Below the pieces are notes generated by a model, which was not told the origin of the DNA, searched no databases, and saw only the letters and a list, made by a program, of their open reading frames with translations. Made by a program: the position numbers and the translations under genes. Shown piece after piece: positions 1-10,559 of a DNA stretch of 64,000 nt; position 1 is the stretch's first letter, and each line of letters begins with the position of its first letter. The DNA is from Diabrotica undecimpunctata (taxonomy: Eukaryota > Arthropoda > Insecta > Coleoptera > Chrysomelidae). The DNA lies in NCBI RefSeq assembly GCF_040954645.1, contig NC_092804.1, forward strand, positions 40,887,753 to 40,951,752, read 5' to 3'.

Positions 1-341
1 TTTAACAGTAATTATTAGGATAGTACTCAAAGCTTGACTTAACACTCCTGCTAATAAAAATTAAATTTATTTAAAACCCTTAATCTCCAAGGGGAGTATT
101 CTCTTAGATGGAATTGTATATGTATATTCGGTAGGAATAAAAATAAGTTGTAATATATTTTTCACACCCTTAAGTAATAAGTGTAATAAGGGCGATCCAC
201 TACAAACTTTTTTTTATGATTTTAAGATTTTTTAATTTTATTTGTTTTTATGATGTTGCATTAAATAATACAACTGTTAATTTTTAAACTTCTTTAACTA
301 ATCCCTGTCTAATAGTCATATTAGTAATATATTCACTTTAT
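1..341. other. AT-rich flank, no gene seen
   Basis: There is no open reading frame or recognisable motif here. The last four bases before the next element (338-341, TTAT) match the four bases after its other end, so they are read as a target site duplication. Confidence 0.6.
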
Positions 342-1430
342 CGTCGCCTCAAAGCAACAGTAGGATATGTAAAAAAAATGACTTTTGTGATATTCATGTC
401 AAATGATTCGAAATAAACGCTTCTGTTGAGTGGAACACTAGGATAAATAAAAAGTGATATACTTTTTTCATAATATTACATATCCTTGTGTAGCTTAATT
501 CCTTTTAGCTCAAATTTTATAATGCAACACTAAGACAACATACATATCATACCATTATATTTTGTCGTTCACCCATTTTGGTCATCAATATTAATGCAAC
601 ACTAAGTTATCTTACGCACATATCCTACTGTACTTATTGCTGAGTTGCGATTACGTCTTTGTTTATACTATCCAGCTTGCGGTCACAATTTTATCTTTAG
701 TAATCTTAAACAATAGTTCTATTACATTGATGTTAAAAGGTGTATGTTAAAGAGTAAAAATTAATAATTCGGCCAATTTAAATTGTACAAATTATGGGTA
801 TCTAGAAGTCAGTATTTAGTGTATTTAACGAACAAAATAACACTGATTCTGAGCTGTTATCTGGAATTTATAAAGCACAGGGAAGAGGTAAGTTAAATTC
901 ATGATAAATTCCCCTTTAAAAATTTTGGGCTGATTTAATAAAATGCAATAAATTTGTACTTTTACAACTTTCAGTATCCGCTATTACCATTACTGGTTTT
1001 GATGATTTTTTCATTTTATTTTGTTTATTATATTTTGGAAAATAACTATGTTCATGTTATTATTTATGTAATAACATGTTTGAACAACAAAATTGTTTTG
1101 TTTTTTGTATTGAAATGAATAAAATTTTAAACAAAACTTTAGTGCAATATAAGTTTATATAACAGAAATTTACGGATATCGTTAAAAAACAGATTATCTT
1201 TGAGGGCAACAGTAGGACAACTAACTTTTTTCCAATTATTTTTCACTTTTTTATGAATTACTATAAATATTTATGTAAGGCCTGTAAAGTTATATACTCA
1301 AACAAAATTTCATGTAAATCCATTCCAACATAAAAAAGTTATTCAAGTAATGAAGTTTCGTAAAAATTTCAATTGCGTTTTTCTCGAAACTACATTTTTT
1401 GATATATCCTACTGTCGCTTTGAGGCGACG
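342..1430. mobile_element. Non-autonomous DNA transposon with ~38-bp terminal inverted repeats
   Basis: The left end begins CGTCGCCTCAAAGCAACAGT and the reverse complement of the right end begins CGTCGCCTCAAAGCGACAGT. Similarity continues to about 38 bp, into an A-rich run. Both ends are flanked by TTAT (338-341 and 1431-1434). The core of the end sequence, ACAGTAGGATAT, recurs inside in inverted form near 618-631 and in direct form near 1207-1217, which looks like subterminal transposase binding sites. No transposase frame lies within the 1089 bp. A four-base target duplication fits superfamilies such as Sola or Chapaev, but the superfamily cannot be decided from this copy. Confidence 0.75.
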
Positions 1431-1434
1431 TTAT

Positions 1435-1829
1435 CTTTGGTCGATAGCTGATCAATTGTCACTAGATCAGTTATCCCCACCAGGCGTCGACCAGTGTCAT
1501 TTCTCATCTGGTAAACAGCACGGAGTAGGGATGAAAACAAAGCCGGTCTCCTGTCATTCTCACACAATAAGCCTTCCCTTACTCCGAAAACTATACACAA
1601 TCTTTGGTCATTATTATTGTTTATGGATCGAGCGTAGTAGTGACGTTTACAATTATCATTATCATTTTACCTTCTCAGTGTAATTCTCAAATTCTCAATT
1701 CTCAGTACAAAAAACATAATATTGGAGGAGCAATGTTGGTGGCAAAAAATACAGATGTCAATGATCTGAATGCGACCCTTCTGATTTTTTTTTCCCAGAA
1801 AAGTGGCTTTCGTTCAAATAATTTAACAA
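1435..1829. other. Unassigned stretch
   Basis: Only short frames with no recognisable domain are present. Part of this may be a remnant of a mobile element whose identity I cannot tell. Confidence 0.4.
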
Positions 1830-2719
1830 AGTAAAAGCATATCCCGGAACAGATGTCATCTCAGACCATAACCCGTTGATAGCTAGAATGGACGTGAAAC
1901 TCAAAAAGAGTGTAATACCTAAAAACAAACCAACGTTTGATTATGCAAAATTAAGAAAAAGTGATCCAATAAGTCAACTTAAATCTAACAGAAGTAGGAG
2001 AAGAAATCTTAACATCAGAAGATGTCAATGAAAAGTAAAGCAATAGTTAAAAGGCATTACTAAAGGCTGCAGAAGAAAATTTAAAGCCTGAAAAGATAAA
2101 TTACAAACAGAAGTGGACGACTTCAAAAATTCTAGCATTAATGAAAGAGACGAGAAAAGCCAAAGGGAAAAATGAGCCAAATTATCAAGAACTACAAAGT
2201 AGACATAAAAGAAGGCCAAGGAAAAGTGGTTAACAGATCAATGCATAGAAATAGAAGAGTATGGCAGAAAACACGACAGCTTTAATATGCATAAAAAAAT
2301 AAAAGAACTAGCAAATACCAAAAAGTGAGCACACTATGGGATACGCAAAGATGATAATGGTAAACTCATTGCAGACATCAAAGATAAACTAAGATTTTGG
2401 CAAGAATGCCTAATGAAACTATTCGACGATGAATGAATGATACAAGAAGAACCCCAGGAACAAACAGGACCGAAAACAATAATGTGCGAATTAGAACAGG
2501 TAATTAGAAATGCAAAAGACCGCAAAATCAGTAGGCCCAGATCAGATACCCACTAAGCTAATTAAATGCATTGACGAAGAAACACTACATATACTTTTAG
2601 ATCTGTTCAACAAACTATATACAACAGGAGCAATACCCGAAGATTGGTTGCTGTCCACGTTTGTAACACTACCAAATTCAGTACATGCGACAGAATGCTC
2701 CCAGTACAGAACAATTTCC
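1830..2719 (+). pseudogene. RTE-type LINE A, left half: endonuclease end and start of reverse transcriptase
   Basis: Translation near 1840-1980 gives the last motif of an AP-type endonuclease (S-D-H-N at about 1861-1872) followed by a basic linker. Around 2215-2500 comes the linker typical of these elements (KWLTDQCIEIEE...). At 2510-2719 comes the start of the reverse transcriptase, with the GPDQIPTKLIK and SQYRTISL motifs. Several stops and frameshifts break the frame, so this is a dead copy. The coding sequence runs straight into a TTAA, where a piggyBac element is inserted, and resumes at 4490. RTE elements copy themselves by target-primed reverse transcription. The 5' end is truncated within the endonuclease. 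Confidence 0.8.
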
Positions 2720-2723
2720 TTAA

Positions 2724-4485
2724 CCCTTTCACTATCACTTCCCTTTAGAGTGATTAAAAAATTCTAATTTTTGGTATACAAAGTATTGTTGCACTATAGA
2801 TTATTTTTTTTTACATAAAAAGAATTTAACTACCCCCACCCTTCCAGTATAGGATGTCCATCACAATGGACAAAAAAAGTTCATGGAAGTAAAAAAAAAC
2901 CATTGAGTGTTAATTTTTTATTAGAAACTCTTATAAATCAGATCACTGTCAAAAGTAATATAAATTATAACATTTACTTTGTATGAAATGTGGAAAAACA
3001 ATTCCTTTCCTTTAAAATACATAAATGAACTTTGCATGTTTGACAAAATATATGTGTCTTGCTCTTACACCCCTCATTTTTGCATCTTGAGGCTTCCTTT
3101 TTATCATCATACTGTGGAAGATGATGGTATCCATCAAATCTAAGGTCTTTTAGAGGCCTTATTTCAGTTTTTTTTCTTTTTGGAGGGACCTGGATCCTCG
3201 AAGCTTTTTGAAGGCCTGCCTCTTTTAGGAGCACGTCTACTGCAGATTAGATTTTCGGCCACTTCTTGGCGAAAAGCCAACAAATCAAGGATTTACCTCT
3301 TGTTTACTCCCAAAAGAATAGCTTGAGTGCGATACTCAAGCCATGAATTTACCAGGGCTAAATCAATGGCATGAGTGATCATTCTTACAGTCCATTTCTT
3401 TGATCTGACATAGGATCGGTATAGACTTAGTAAGAAGTCCAAGTTGTCGACGCCGCCCATGTTACTGTTGTATCGTCTTATAGCTTCAGGCCTGGGAATC
3501 TGCACATATTCTTTTCTTGTTTTGTCCCATCTTTCTCAAAATTTGTTTGGTTCCTTTTCAACTCATCTTTGTCATTTTCCCCCATATTTTCACCATTTAC
3601 AATTAGCCCCAACCTTTCTTCTTCATCTGCCAAATCTACATCTTCAACGTCGCTGTTTTCAGGCTCATTTTCATTTCCATTATTTTTATCTATAGTTACA
3701 TCTAGAATGTCATTATTTCTTTGTTCTCTAGATATTTCGTCTGACTCCCAACCGTCATCATCATCTGACAGGTACTCAATATCTGAAACATCATCGTTCT
3801 CAAGAAAATAAAGAAGTTCTTCTTGGGTTAGCTTTCTTTTTGAATTTTTTCTTGCGTTTGCCATTATCTAAAAAACAAAAACAAACGTATGAAGGACAAA
3901 CATTAGTAAATATCCATATAAAACAAAAAAAATAAAACTTTTGAAAACTAAATTTAGTCAATTTTTAGGGGTGCCCCTCCCTCAACAATTTATTGTCTCG
4001 CGTCTCCACCATATCGACACTACTAATACAAAATAGAAATAAAATTTATAACTTTTGCAAAAACATGGTCTAATAATATATTGTCCACAAACTGCGTTTG
4101 TCCATGGTAATGTACATACTAGTTCAAACTACATCTGTGGACTTTGTATTATATAAATCATTATAAATTATTATGGAACTCCAACGTTGAAACATGTACT
4201 TACCAATAGCAAATCATAAAATTTCTAATTTTAGTAGATTTACAAGAAAACGTAAAATATATCACATCACCTAAAATGCACCTGTTTGCACAACACGCCA
4301 CTCACGTTTTAATTGTTGACTAACGTCTATTGTCAAACTTTATCGCACTTACTACCAACCTAACAACTTTAAAATAGGTTGTACTTTCTGATGTACAAAT
4401 GTAGATTAGGAGATAAATAATTCTGAATTTCATATAAGGCAATAAAATTCAATGTACATGGTGATGTACAAAAATAGTGAAAGGG
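2724..4485. mobile_element. piggyBac element inserted at TTAA inside a LINE
   Basis: The 12-bp inverted repeats CCCTTTCACTAT (from 2724) and ATAGTGAAAGGG (to 4485) are each flanked by TTAA (2720-2723 and 4486-4489), which is the piggyBac target signature. The element is 1762 bp and carries a broken transposase on the minus strand. Removing it down to one TTAA brings the reverse transcriptase motif ISL back into frame with SHTLKIFLKIIHGRLYKK on the other side. The insertion point is therefore exact and later than the LINE. Confidence 0.9.
2974..3864 (-). pseudogene. piggyBac transposase lacking its catalytic core
   Basis: Reading from 3864 downward, the first ~115 residues are the acidic piggyBac N-terminus, with a start codon at 3862-3864. 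The frame then jumps near 3500 directly to a C-terminal part with YNSNMGGVDNLD and VNSWLEYR (3293-3505). After another shift comes the cysteine-rich C-terminal domain (2974-3234) with C-x4-C, C-x2-C and final C/H residues ending in CFSTFH. About 300 residues that should hold the catalytic aspartates of the RNase H-like domain are missing. The copy is a deletion derivative that could only be moved by a transposase made elsewhere. Confidence 0.88.
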
Positions 4486-4489
4486 TTAA

Positions 4490-5760
4490 TAAGCCACACA
4501 CTTAAGATATTTCTCAAAATAATACATGGAAGACTATACAAAAAATAGTAGAAGATATAGATGACACCCAGTTTGGATTCAGAAGAGGACTAGGAACGAT
4601 AGAGGCTCTGTTCGCTTATAACGTTCTCGCGCAAAGACGACTAGATATGAACCAGGATCTCTATGTCTGCTTTATAGATTATCGAAAGTCTTTTGATAGA
4701 GTACGACATCAGAAACTCGTAAAGCTGTTAAAAGAAAAGGATGTGGATAGTCGAGATATACGGATTATTGTCAATCTGTACTGGAATCAAAAAGCAAAGG
4801 TTAGAATCGAAAATGTCGATACAGAAACTATAGAAATCAAAAAAAGTGTTAGACAGGGTTGCATGCTGTCCCCATTGTTATTCAATCTGTAGAGCGAAGC
4901 TATTTTTAAGGAAGCAATATTAGGAACAACAAGGTATATTAATAAACAGAAAAATCTTGAACAACATAAGATTCGCAGACGATACCGCTATATTTGCAGA
5001 CAGTCTAGCAGCAATGCAACGCTTAGTAAATAGATTACATCAAATCAGTATAAAATATGGACCACAAATGATTGTTAAGAAAACCAAGTGCATGATTATC
5101 TTTAAGCAACATACAGTAGGAAGGCTAGATATCGAGGGAAAACAAGTAGAAGGAATGAATAACTATAAATATCTGGGAACCTGGGTAAATGAAAACAATG
5201 ACCAAGGTAAAGAAATAAGGACACGCATTGAAATTGCAAGACAAGTATTTATTAAAATGAAAACAATGTTTATTAATCGAGACCTTCCTCTGGAGCTGAA
5301 GATAAGAGCCATAAGATGTTACGTGATCCCAAATTTGTTGTATGGAATGGAAAGCTGGACACTAAAAGTGGATAATATAAAGAAGTTGGAATCATTTGAG
5401 ATGTGGTGCTATAGAAATATTTTGAAAATATCATGGACCCAACGAGTTACAAATGCGGAAGTGTTAATATTATACGAAGGCTACAAAAGGATTGCGAGGT
5501 CATGCATATCAAAACAAGAAAGCTGGAATATTTAGGCCACATTAGCAGAGATGCGAAATATGAGATATTAAGCTTATAATGCAAGGTAAAATCAAGGGTA
5601 AAAGATCCATAGGAAGACGAACAATTTCCTGGCTAAGAAACCTAAGAGAGTGGTATAGTTGCAGCTCAGCAGATCTTTTCAGATCAGCCGCCAATAAGCT
5701 ACGGATAGCAGTGATGATAGCAAACCTTCGATAGGAGAAGGAACTACAAGAAGAAGAAGT
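4490..5760 (+). pseudogene. RTE-type LINE A, right half: reverse transcriptase and C-terminal domain
   Basis: The frame continues from the left half. QFGFRRGLGTIEALF leads into LYVCFIDYRKSFDRVRH and then VRQGCMLSPLLFNL (4647-4892), which ends at a stop. After a frameshift come NIRFADDTAIFADS, with the catalytic F-A-D-D at 4970-4985, then NYKYLGTWVNE, the thumb motif LLYGMESWTLK, and FEMWCYRNILKISW (4957-5535). The tail GKIKGKRSIGRR and SWLRNLREW is in yet another frame. The copy ends near 5750 in AAGAAGAAGAAG, the short GAA repeat expected at RTE 3' ends. At least two frameshifts and one stop make it non-functional. Confidence 0.85.
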
Positions 5761-5761
5761 T

Positions 5762-5903
5762 GACACTAGTAGTCAACTATGATGCATAGTTTTTAAACTC
5801 ATTGGAATTGCCTGGACTCACACTTATCAATTTTTAATTAAAAGCAGGATCAACTGTGGAATATTCTTTAACCTCGACTTTGCAATTGAACAAGACGAAC
5901 TGT
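5762..5903. other. Short unassigned spacer
   Basis: Nothing is recognised between the LINE tail and the Helitron fragment. It may be further decayed Helitron sequence. Confidence 0.3.
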
Positions 5904-6331
5904 GAAAAAGCTACTGAATAATGTCATTGAGGCAACGATCATTAAGGAAAAATACAAAGGAGACGATGTCTTGATCCCGCATATACCAATGATTCCAACG
6001 GACGTACCATTTAATTTGAAACGTTTACAATTTCCCTTGCGTTTAGATTTTGCAATTACACATCAAAAAGTCAACCGTTGAAAGTTTGGGGAATTAATCT
6101 AGAGTTGCCATGTTTCGCGCATGGTCAAATATTCGCGCGTCGGAAAACCGTCATCATTGTATATTTATGTAACGCAAAAAAAAATAAACATATTATCAAA
6201 AAGTTAACCGTAATTATTAAAAATTTATTAAATTTTTTTTACATATAACATTTTTTTGTTTTTCTTTTCTGTAAATTTATTAAACACAATATTTAATTCT
6301 AAGGCGGTACGAAGTTTGCTGGATCAGCTGG
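5904..6331 (+). mobile_element. Helitron 3' end with helicase C-terminus
   Basis: Translation from about 5904 gives LLNNVIEATI, then DDVLIPHIPMIPTD and LKRLQFPLRLDFAIT. These are the last motifs of the Pif1-like helicase of Helitron Rep/Hel proteins. Two stops interrupt the rest (the SRVGKPS motif is still seen near 6140). At 6303-6331 the sequence GGCGGTACGAAGTTTGCTGG leads to ATCAGCTGG. This is a weakened 3' hairpin followed by a CTRR end (CTGG, 6328-6331) and a T, the normal Helitron terminus. It is a 5'-truncated, dead rolling-circle transposon. Confidence 0.8.
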
Positions 6332-7330
6332 TAATTTTATAAAAATATACCTTAGAATTTCATACGTTAAAAGGTTAAAAATTTTCCAAAAATTGTCTTG
6401 CTTAAATATATATAATTTTATGTTTTACATTAATTAAAATATTTACCACCAGGTTATCTTGTTCTCTAATTCTAATTTAATGCGATTGTCTCTGTTAATT
6501 GAAAATGTTTCTAAACATTTTAGAACAGGAAAATACTCTAGTTAAACAATATGTATTGTACAATATGTCTGTTGGATCCAGTACATAATTTAAATTTAAT
6601 TATCTCTTTCCTTTGCTCCCATGGGCTTCTTGAATAGAATTTTATCGATTTAAATATAAATTAGGTCAGTCTCCTTTGACATACATCCCAAGTGGTCCAA
6701 TTTAACGCTGACTTTTATCACAATTACGAAACTAATCAAAGTTTTCGTCCTTTTTGACTTTTTATGTCTCTAGGGTAAAAGAAATAAGGTAATATTTTTT
6801 CTTAGAGGAAGATAAACTGGAAACAGACCTACCTCAAGGGCTAATGGCGTATTTTCTGCAAATCATATGGTCCCAGTGGAGTGCTATAGTTAACTTAATG
6901 GCAGAAGAGGGACTGAAATGCATGTTGGTTAAAATTTGAAGATATACGGGAATACATTTTTTTTTATTAGGTAAATATTTTATGTTATTATAAAAAAATA
7001 TTCAGTTAAAGGAGAGCTTCCATGAGGAAGGATACGAAAGTCATACGATATGTGTCAAATTGTAGCTGTTTAAAAGCCAAAAATAATAATATTTTAGCTA
7101 AAAATTTGGGTATATGTCTTTTTAATAACGATAAATGAGATTCAAATAATAGCTTTGACTTCAATTGGGGATAGCGCCTTATATGATACGTTGAACAGAT
7201 AAAATTATGGATAATATTTTTTTCAATCATTAGCTTACAATGTTCGTGTTTATCAAGAAACACTTATAATACAAAAACATTGTTAGTTTAATGATTTTAT
7301 TTGCTACAGTAAATGGTTCTTCGGCGTAAA
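6332..7330. other. AT-rich intergenic DNA, nothing recognised
   Basis: Low-complexity AT-rich sequence. The only longer frame (7006-7263, minus) has no domain and an amino-acid content expected from random AT-rich DNA. Confidence 0.5.
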
Positions 7331-7338
7331 AGAAACTT

Positions 7339-7690
7339 GTGTCTGAGGACTTTAGAACATTATATAAACACATTTTGTGTATCTTTGTTGATTTGGCTAA
7401 AGCCTTCAATACAGTTAACTACCCAAACATTCTTGCAATACTGAAGAGAATTGGCTTTAAATGCACTAAACTTATGCGGTATTATCTTCAAAACAGAACT
7501 CAATGTGTTCAAATATTAGAAGAAGCGAGTGAATTTAAAGTGAACTATGGAGTACCCTAGGCCACAATATTGGAACCATTATAATTAATTAACTATATAA
7601 ATTATGTGTATAACTTACAAAGTTCAGAAGATATTAGTTTGGCAGATGATACTGCAGTATATTATAAAAATTGTACTTGGGAAGAATGAT
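7339..7690 (+). pseudogene. Jockey/CR1-like reverse transcriptase fragment
   Basis: The frame has FVDLAKAFNTVNYPNILA, then a G-F and Y-Y-LQNRTQCVQ block, then NYGVP. These are the palm motifs of a non-LTR reverse transcriptase, with DLAKAF as motif A. After a stop at 7558 the same strand gives INYINYVYN and SLADDTAVYYK, motif C with the catalytic A-D-D, to about 7690. This is a different clade from the RTE copies in the window. No RNase H, 3' tail or target duplication can be seen. Confidence 0.7.
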
Positions 7691-7855
7691 TAAAAAGTAA
7701 AGTTGAATTTTACTTTCCTATAATAATAGGTTTCTTTAAAAGTAAACTTTTGACGATGAATCTATTCGTTAGAATTGAAAGTCTATTTTCACAGTAAATG
7801 AAGGTATGCAGCCAATAATACACTTAAAGGTATAATTTTTTGAACGGTGCTTAAT

Positions 7856-8015
7856 AGGTGGTTGTCCAGGTACTATTACTAAAATTGCAGGTCGGATGTT
7901 TACTATGATATTTGTTGCAAAAATTCGTATGTGGTACATCGGTCTTGTCGGTACATCGGTACATTGGACTACCATCTTAAAAAGATAGTAGTCCAATCTC
8001 TATGGACAACCGCCT
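7856..8015. repeat. Inverted repeat with central hairpin
   Basis: AGGTGGTTGTCCA (7856-7868) is matched in reverse by TGGACAACCGCCT (8003-8015) with one mismatch. Just inside the right arm is a 16-bp stem with one mismatch, ATTGGACTACCATCTT (7963-7978) and AAGATAGTAGTCCAAT (7982-7997), with a 3-base loop. It may be a small fold-back element. No target duplication is clear. Confidence 0.5.
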
Positions 8016-8118
8016 GTCAGCTGTGTAAAAATTAAGGTTACTAGCTAATATTTTTGCATGGTTTGTAGATAAAAGTAACTTTTTTCTTTATCAAGATTAA
8101 TGTAATAATAAAGAACAA

Positions 8119-9980
8119 CCAGAAATATCTAAAACAAGAGCAATGAAGATAGTAAAAATGTATTTACAAGAAAACAATGAAGGTAAGTGAACTTTTTTCT
8201 GTGTACTGTGAAAATCTTCAAAATTTTGTACCTATCTTTTCTACATATTACTAACTTAAAGTAGGTACACAATTGTTGTGAAGTGTAATATCATGCAGAA
8301 TTTAACCTTCTTTTCCATGCTTAATAACAATAGCTTAATTTTTAATAAATCCATTTTTAAGAAGAATCGCAATAATTGAAGGATTGTTATTTTTCAGACA
8401 TTCCTGATGTTCACTCTACTTATGTGCGTGATTCTAATTCATCTAATGAACAAAAACATATTTCTGTTCATGAAAACCATAAAACCTGCTGTCAGTTAAA
8501 GCCTGTTATATTTAATAATGATGCTAATGGAAATTTCTCCATGGATGAAGAAACTGAGAATAAAAACATATTTGCTAAACCTTATTCTAACATATTCTAA
8601 TGTTGCCAATGAAAATTTTTCCGTGAGAGTGAAAACATATTTGATGAACTTTCTTGTAGTAGATATTCTGACAACTCTATGGATGACATAACATATGAAC
8701 CAGATGATAGCAGTATCAGTGATGATTGTGGGGAAAATACAACCATTACCTGTGTTCAAGAACATGATTACAGAAAGATTCTTTCTAATAACTGAACATG
8801 GATAACAGTATTTAAGTGAACGAAGGAAATAAAACAAAAACAGTTGTAAAGAAAGCTAAAAAGAGCAAGCCTTCAACTTGGAAACGTAACGTAACAAAGA
8901 AGAAGAGACGATTAGGAGAGGAATATGTAGGTTTTAAAAATAAACCTAATTAAGCTAAAGAAGTAGGTCCCTCGTGCAATAGATTATGTAGGTTTAAATG
9001 TACTACTAATCTACAGAATAATGTTAGAACGCAAATATTTAATGGTTTCTGGAAAGTCCAGACAGACTGGAACCATAGAAGACAATTTATTGTACAAGCA
9101 GTTGATGTGGGTACTGTTAGCAGAAGACGTCCAAAAAATGACAATCAAAGGACCGAAGACAGCATTCTTACTCTTACACTCAAACGGATCTAAAACAAGG
9201 GTGTGCGAGTCATTTTTTTTAACTACACTTGCCATCTCTGATAATATAGGTAATCAGTCACCATGTACCTAACCACCAAATTCCAGAAGAGGCAAAACAA
9301 TTGGTTATGGAACACATAAATTGTTTTCCAAAAATTAAAAGTCATTATTGTCGCAATAGGTCTGGAAGAGAATATTTAAATCCAGAACTAAACGTAACAA
9401 TAATGTACAAATTATATTTAGAGTGGATTAATGAGAGGGAGTACGCAAAAAAACTTACCGTAAAGAAAAGTATGTACCGGCAATTTTTTTAGTTTAAGAG
9501 TTTAACCTTCATTTCAAGCCTGTAAAATTTATACATGTGATACCTGTGGCAGTTTTAAAAATAAGCGAAAAGAGGCAGATCCTAATGGAGTTGAAGATAT
9601 TTTAAAGAAAAAGGCAGATCATTTGAATGGCGCAAAAAACAGATAGAAAGTTAAAAAGGCGGGATAAAGTAAGATGAAACCAGAATTTAAAAGAAGTCGT
9701 AGCAATGATGATTTTGCAAAAATGCCTTCCCACACTAACTAATGGAAAATCGTTTTATGTAAAGAAGTTATGGACATTTAATTTTACCGTTCATAATGAT
9801 AGTACTGTCGAAGTTTCATGCTTGATGTGGGACGAGTCTATTGCAAAAAGGGGTGGAAACGTGATAGCTTCTGCTGTAATAATGTGGTTAAAAAATTTAA
9901 CTTCTACAACAGAAGATTTAATATTTTGTTCAGAAAACTGCTCTGGCCAAAACCAAAATTTCTCTCGTACGCAATTACTG
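8119..9980 (+). pseudogene. Transposase-like repeat protein (DUF7869-like family), copy 1
   Basis: A decayed gene of a multi-copy family that I know from many arthropod genomes. The name DUF7869 is from memory and should be treated as tentative. A first exon ends at 8182 with a good donor (G|GTAAGT). The acceptor TTTTCAG lies at 8391-8397, and an acidic segment follows. From about 8866, in other frames, come STWKRNVTKKKRR, then C-x3-CRFKC, NGFWKVQTDW and RPKNDNQR. Next is HINCFPKIKSHYCRN (9310-9355), a Y-C-D-x2-C-G zinc-binding trace near 9540, and YVKKLWTFNFTVHN to ENCSGQNQN (9705-9965). The second motif, normally S-D-x-C-x-G-Q-N, has E in place of D. Frameshifts and stops abound. The C-terminus is replaced by a LINE tail. 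Confidence 0.7.
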
Positions 9981-9983
9981 GCA

Positions 9984-10345
9984 GAATCATTGGAACCAAT
10001 CCACTACACTTTTACATCAAATAGATCAGACGATTGAGCGGTTCGTTATGCCTGGTATACCTAGAAAAGAGATGGTTGTTGCTAGAAGATTGCGTATCGG
10101 TCACACCAGACTTACACATGGTCACCTAATGGATTCTTCACCTAAGCCAATCTGTCACTATTGCCAATCTCCACTATACATCCTTGTGGATTGCCCTCAT
10201 TGTAATAAACGACGTCAAGAACTGGGCATAAAGGGCGACATCACAGATATATTATCTAACCAGAGCCAAGTCATCACAGCTATTCAGTTCCTGAAGCTAG
10301 ACAACTCACTAAATAATATATAACTATAGTATGTAATATGTAATT
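9984..10345 (+). pseudogene. I/jockey-type LINE 3' end (post-RNase H, zinc-knuckle region)
   Basis: A frame from about 9984 reads WQNHWNQSTTLLHQI and continues to VVARRLRIGHTRLTHGHLM, then C-x2-C with a later C-P-H-C (CHYCQSPLYILVDCPHC) and a terminal ITAIQFLKLDNSL, with a stop at 10321-10323. This is the conserved tail after RNase H in I/jockey-related LINEs. It is in frame for about 110 codons with one stop (10035-10037 in the overlapping frame), so it is fairly young. It has cut off the end of the upstream transposase-like gene. Confidence 0.8.
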
Positions 10346-10346
10346 G

Positions 10347-10370
10347 TATCCCATTCACTTACGAGTGCAC

Positions 10371-10436
<66 letters not shown>

Positions 10437-10460
10437 GTGCACTCGTAAGTGAATGGGATA
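10347..10460. repeat. Perfect 114-bp palindrome with (TA)n centre
   Basis: The left arm starts TATCCCATTCACTTACGAGT and the right arm ends in its exact reverse complement. In between, 10371-10436 is an alternating TA run. Every position I checked from 10347 to 10460 pairs with its mirror image. Such a sequence can form a cruciform or hairpin. It may come from a head-to-head copy of the LINE or Penelope terminus. Confidence 0.85.
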
Positions 10461-10516
10461 TTTTTGGTCAATTTGGAGATAAAAAAGACAAGAGTTGTGC
10501 TACTTTATCTATTTAT

Positions 10517-10558
10517 TGAAGACGTTTCGCCCAATGTTCATTGGGCATCATCAGTTCA
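10517..10558 (-). ncRNA. Hammerhead ribozyme motif of a Penelope-like element end
   Basis: Read on the minus strand: TGAA, CTGATGA, T, GCCCAATG-AA-CATTGGGC, GAAAC, GTC, TTCA. This gives the intact core CUGAUGA...GAAA, an 8-bp perfect helix II, a 4-bp helix I (TGAA/TTCA), and a self-complementary ACGU helix III with cleavage expected after GUC. Helix III has no loop, so a single copy would fold poorly. Penelope hammerheads of this type are known to act as dimers. One extra T sits between CUGAUGA and helix II, the same as in the copy at 21482. No Penelope coding sequence is adjacent, so it looks like a solo terminal repeat. Confidence 0.65.
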
Positions 10559-10559
10559 T

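Noticed and set aside
3444..3811. Two plus-strand frames rich in S and F
   Set aside because: Antisense to the acidic N-terminus of the piggyBac transposase.
7006..7263. 85-codon minus-strand frame
   Set aside because: Composition as expected for random AT-rich DNA and no motif.
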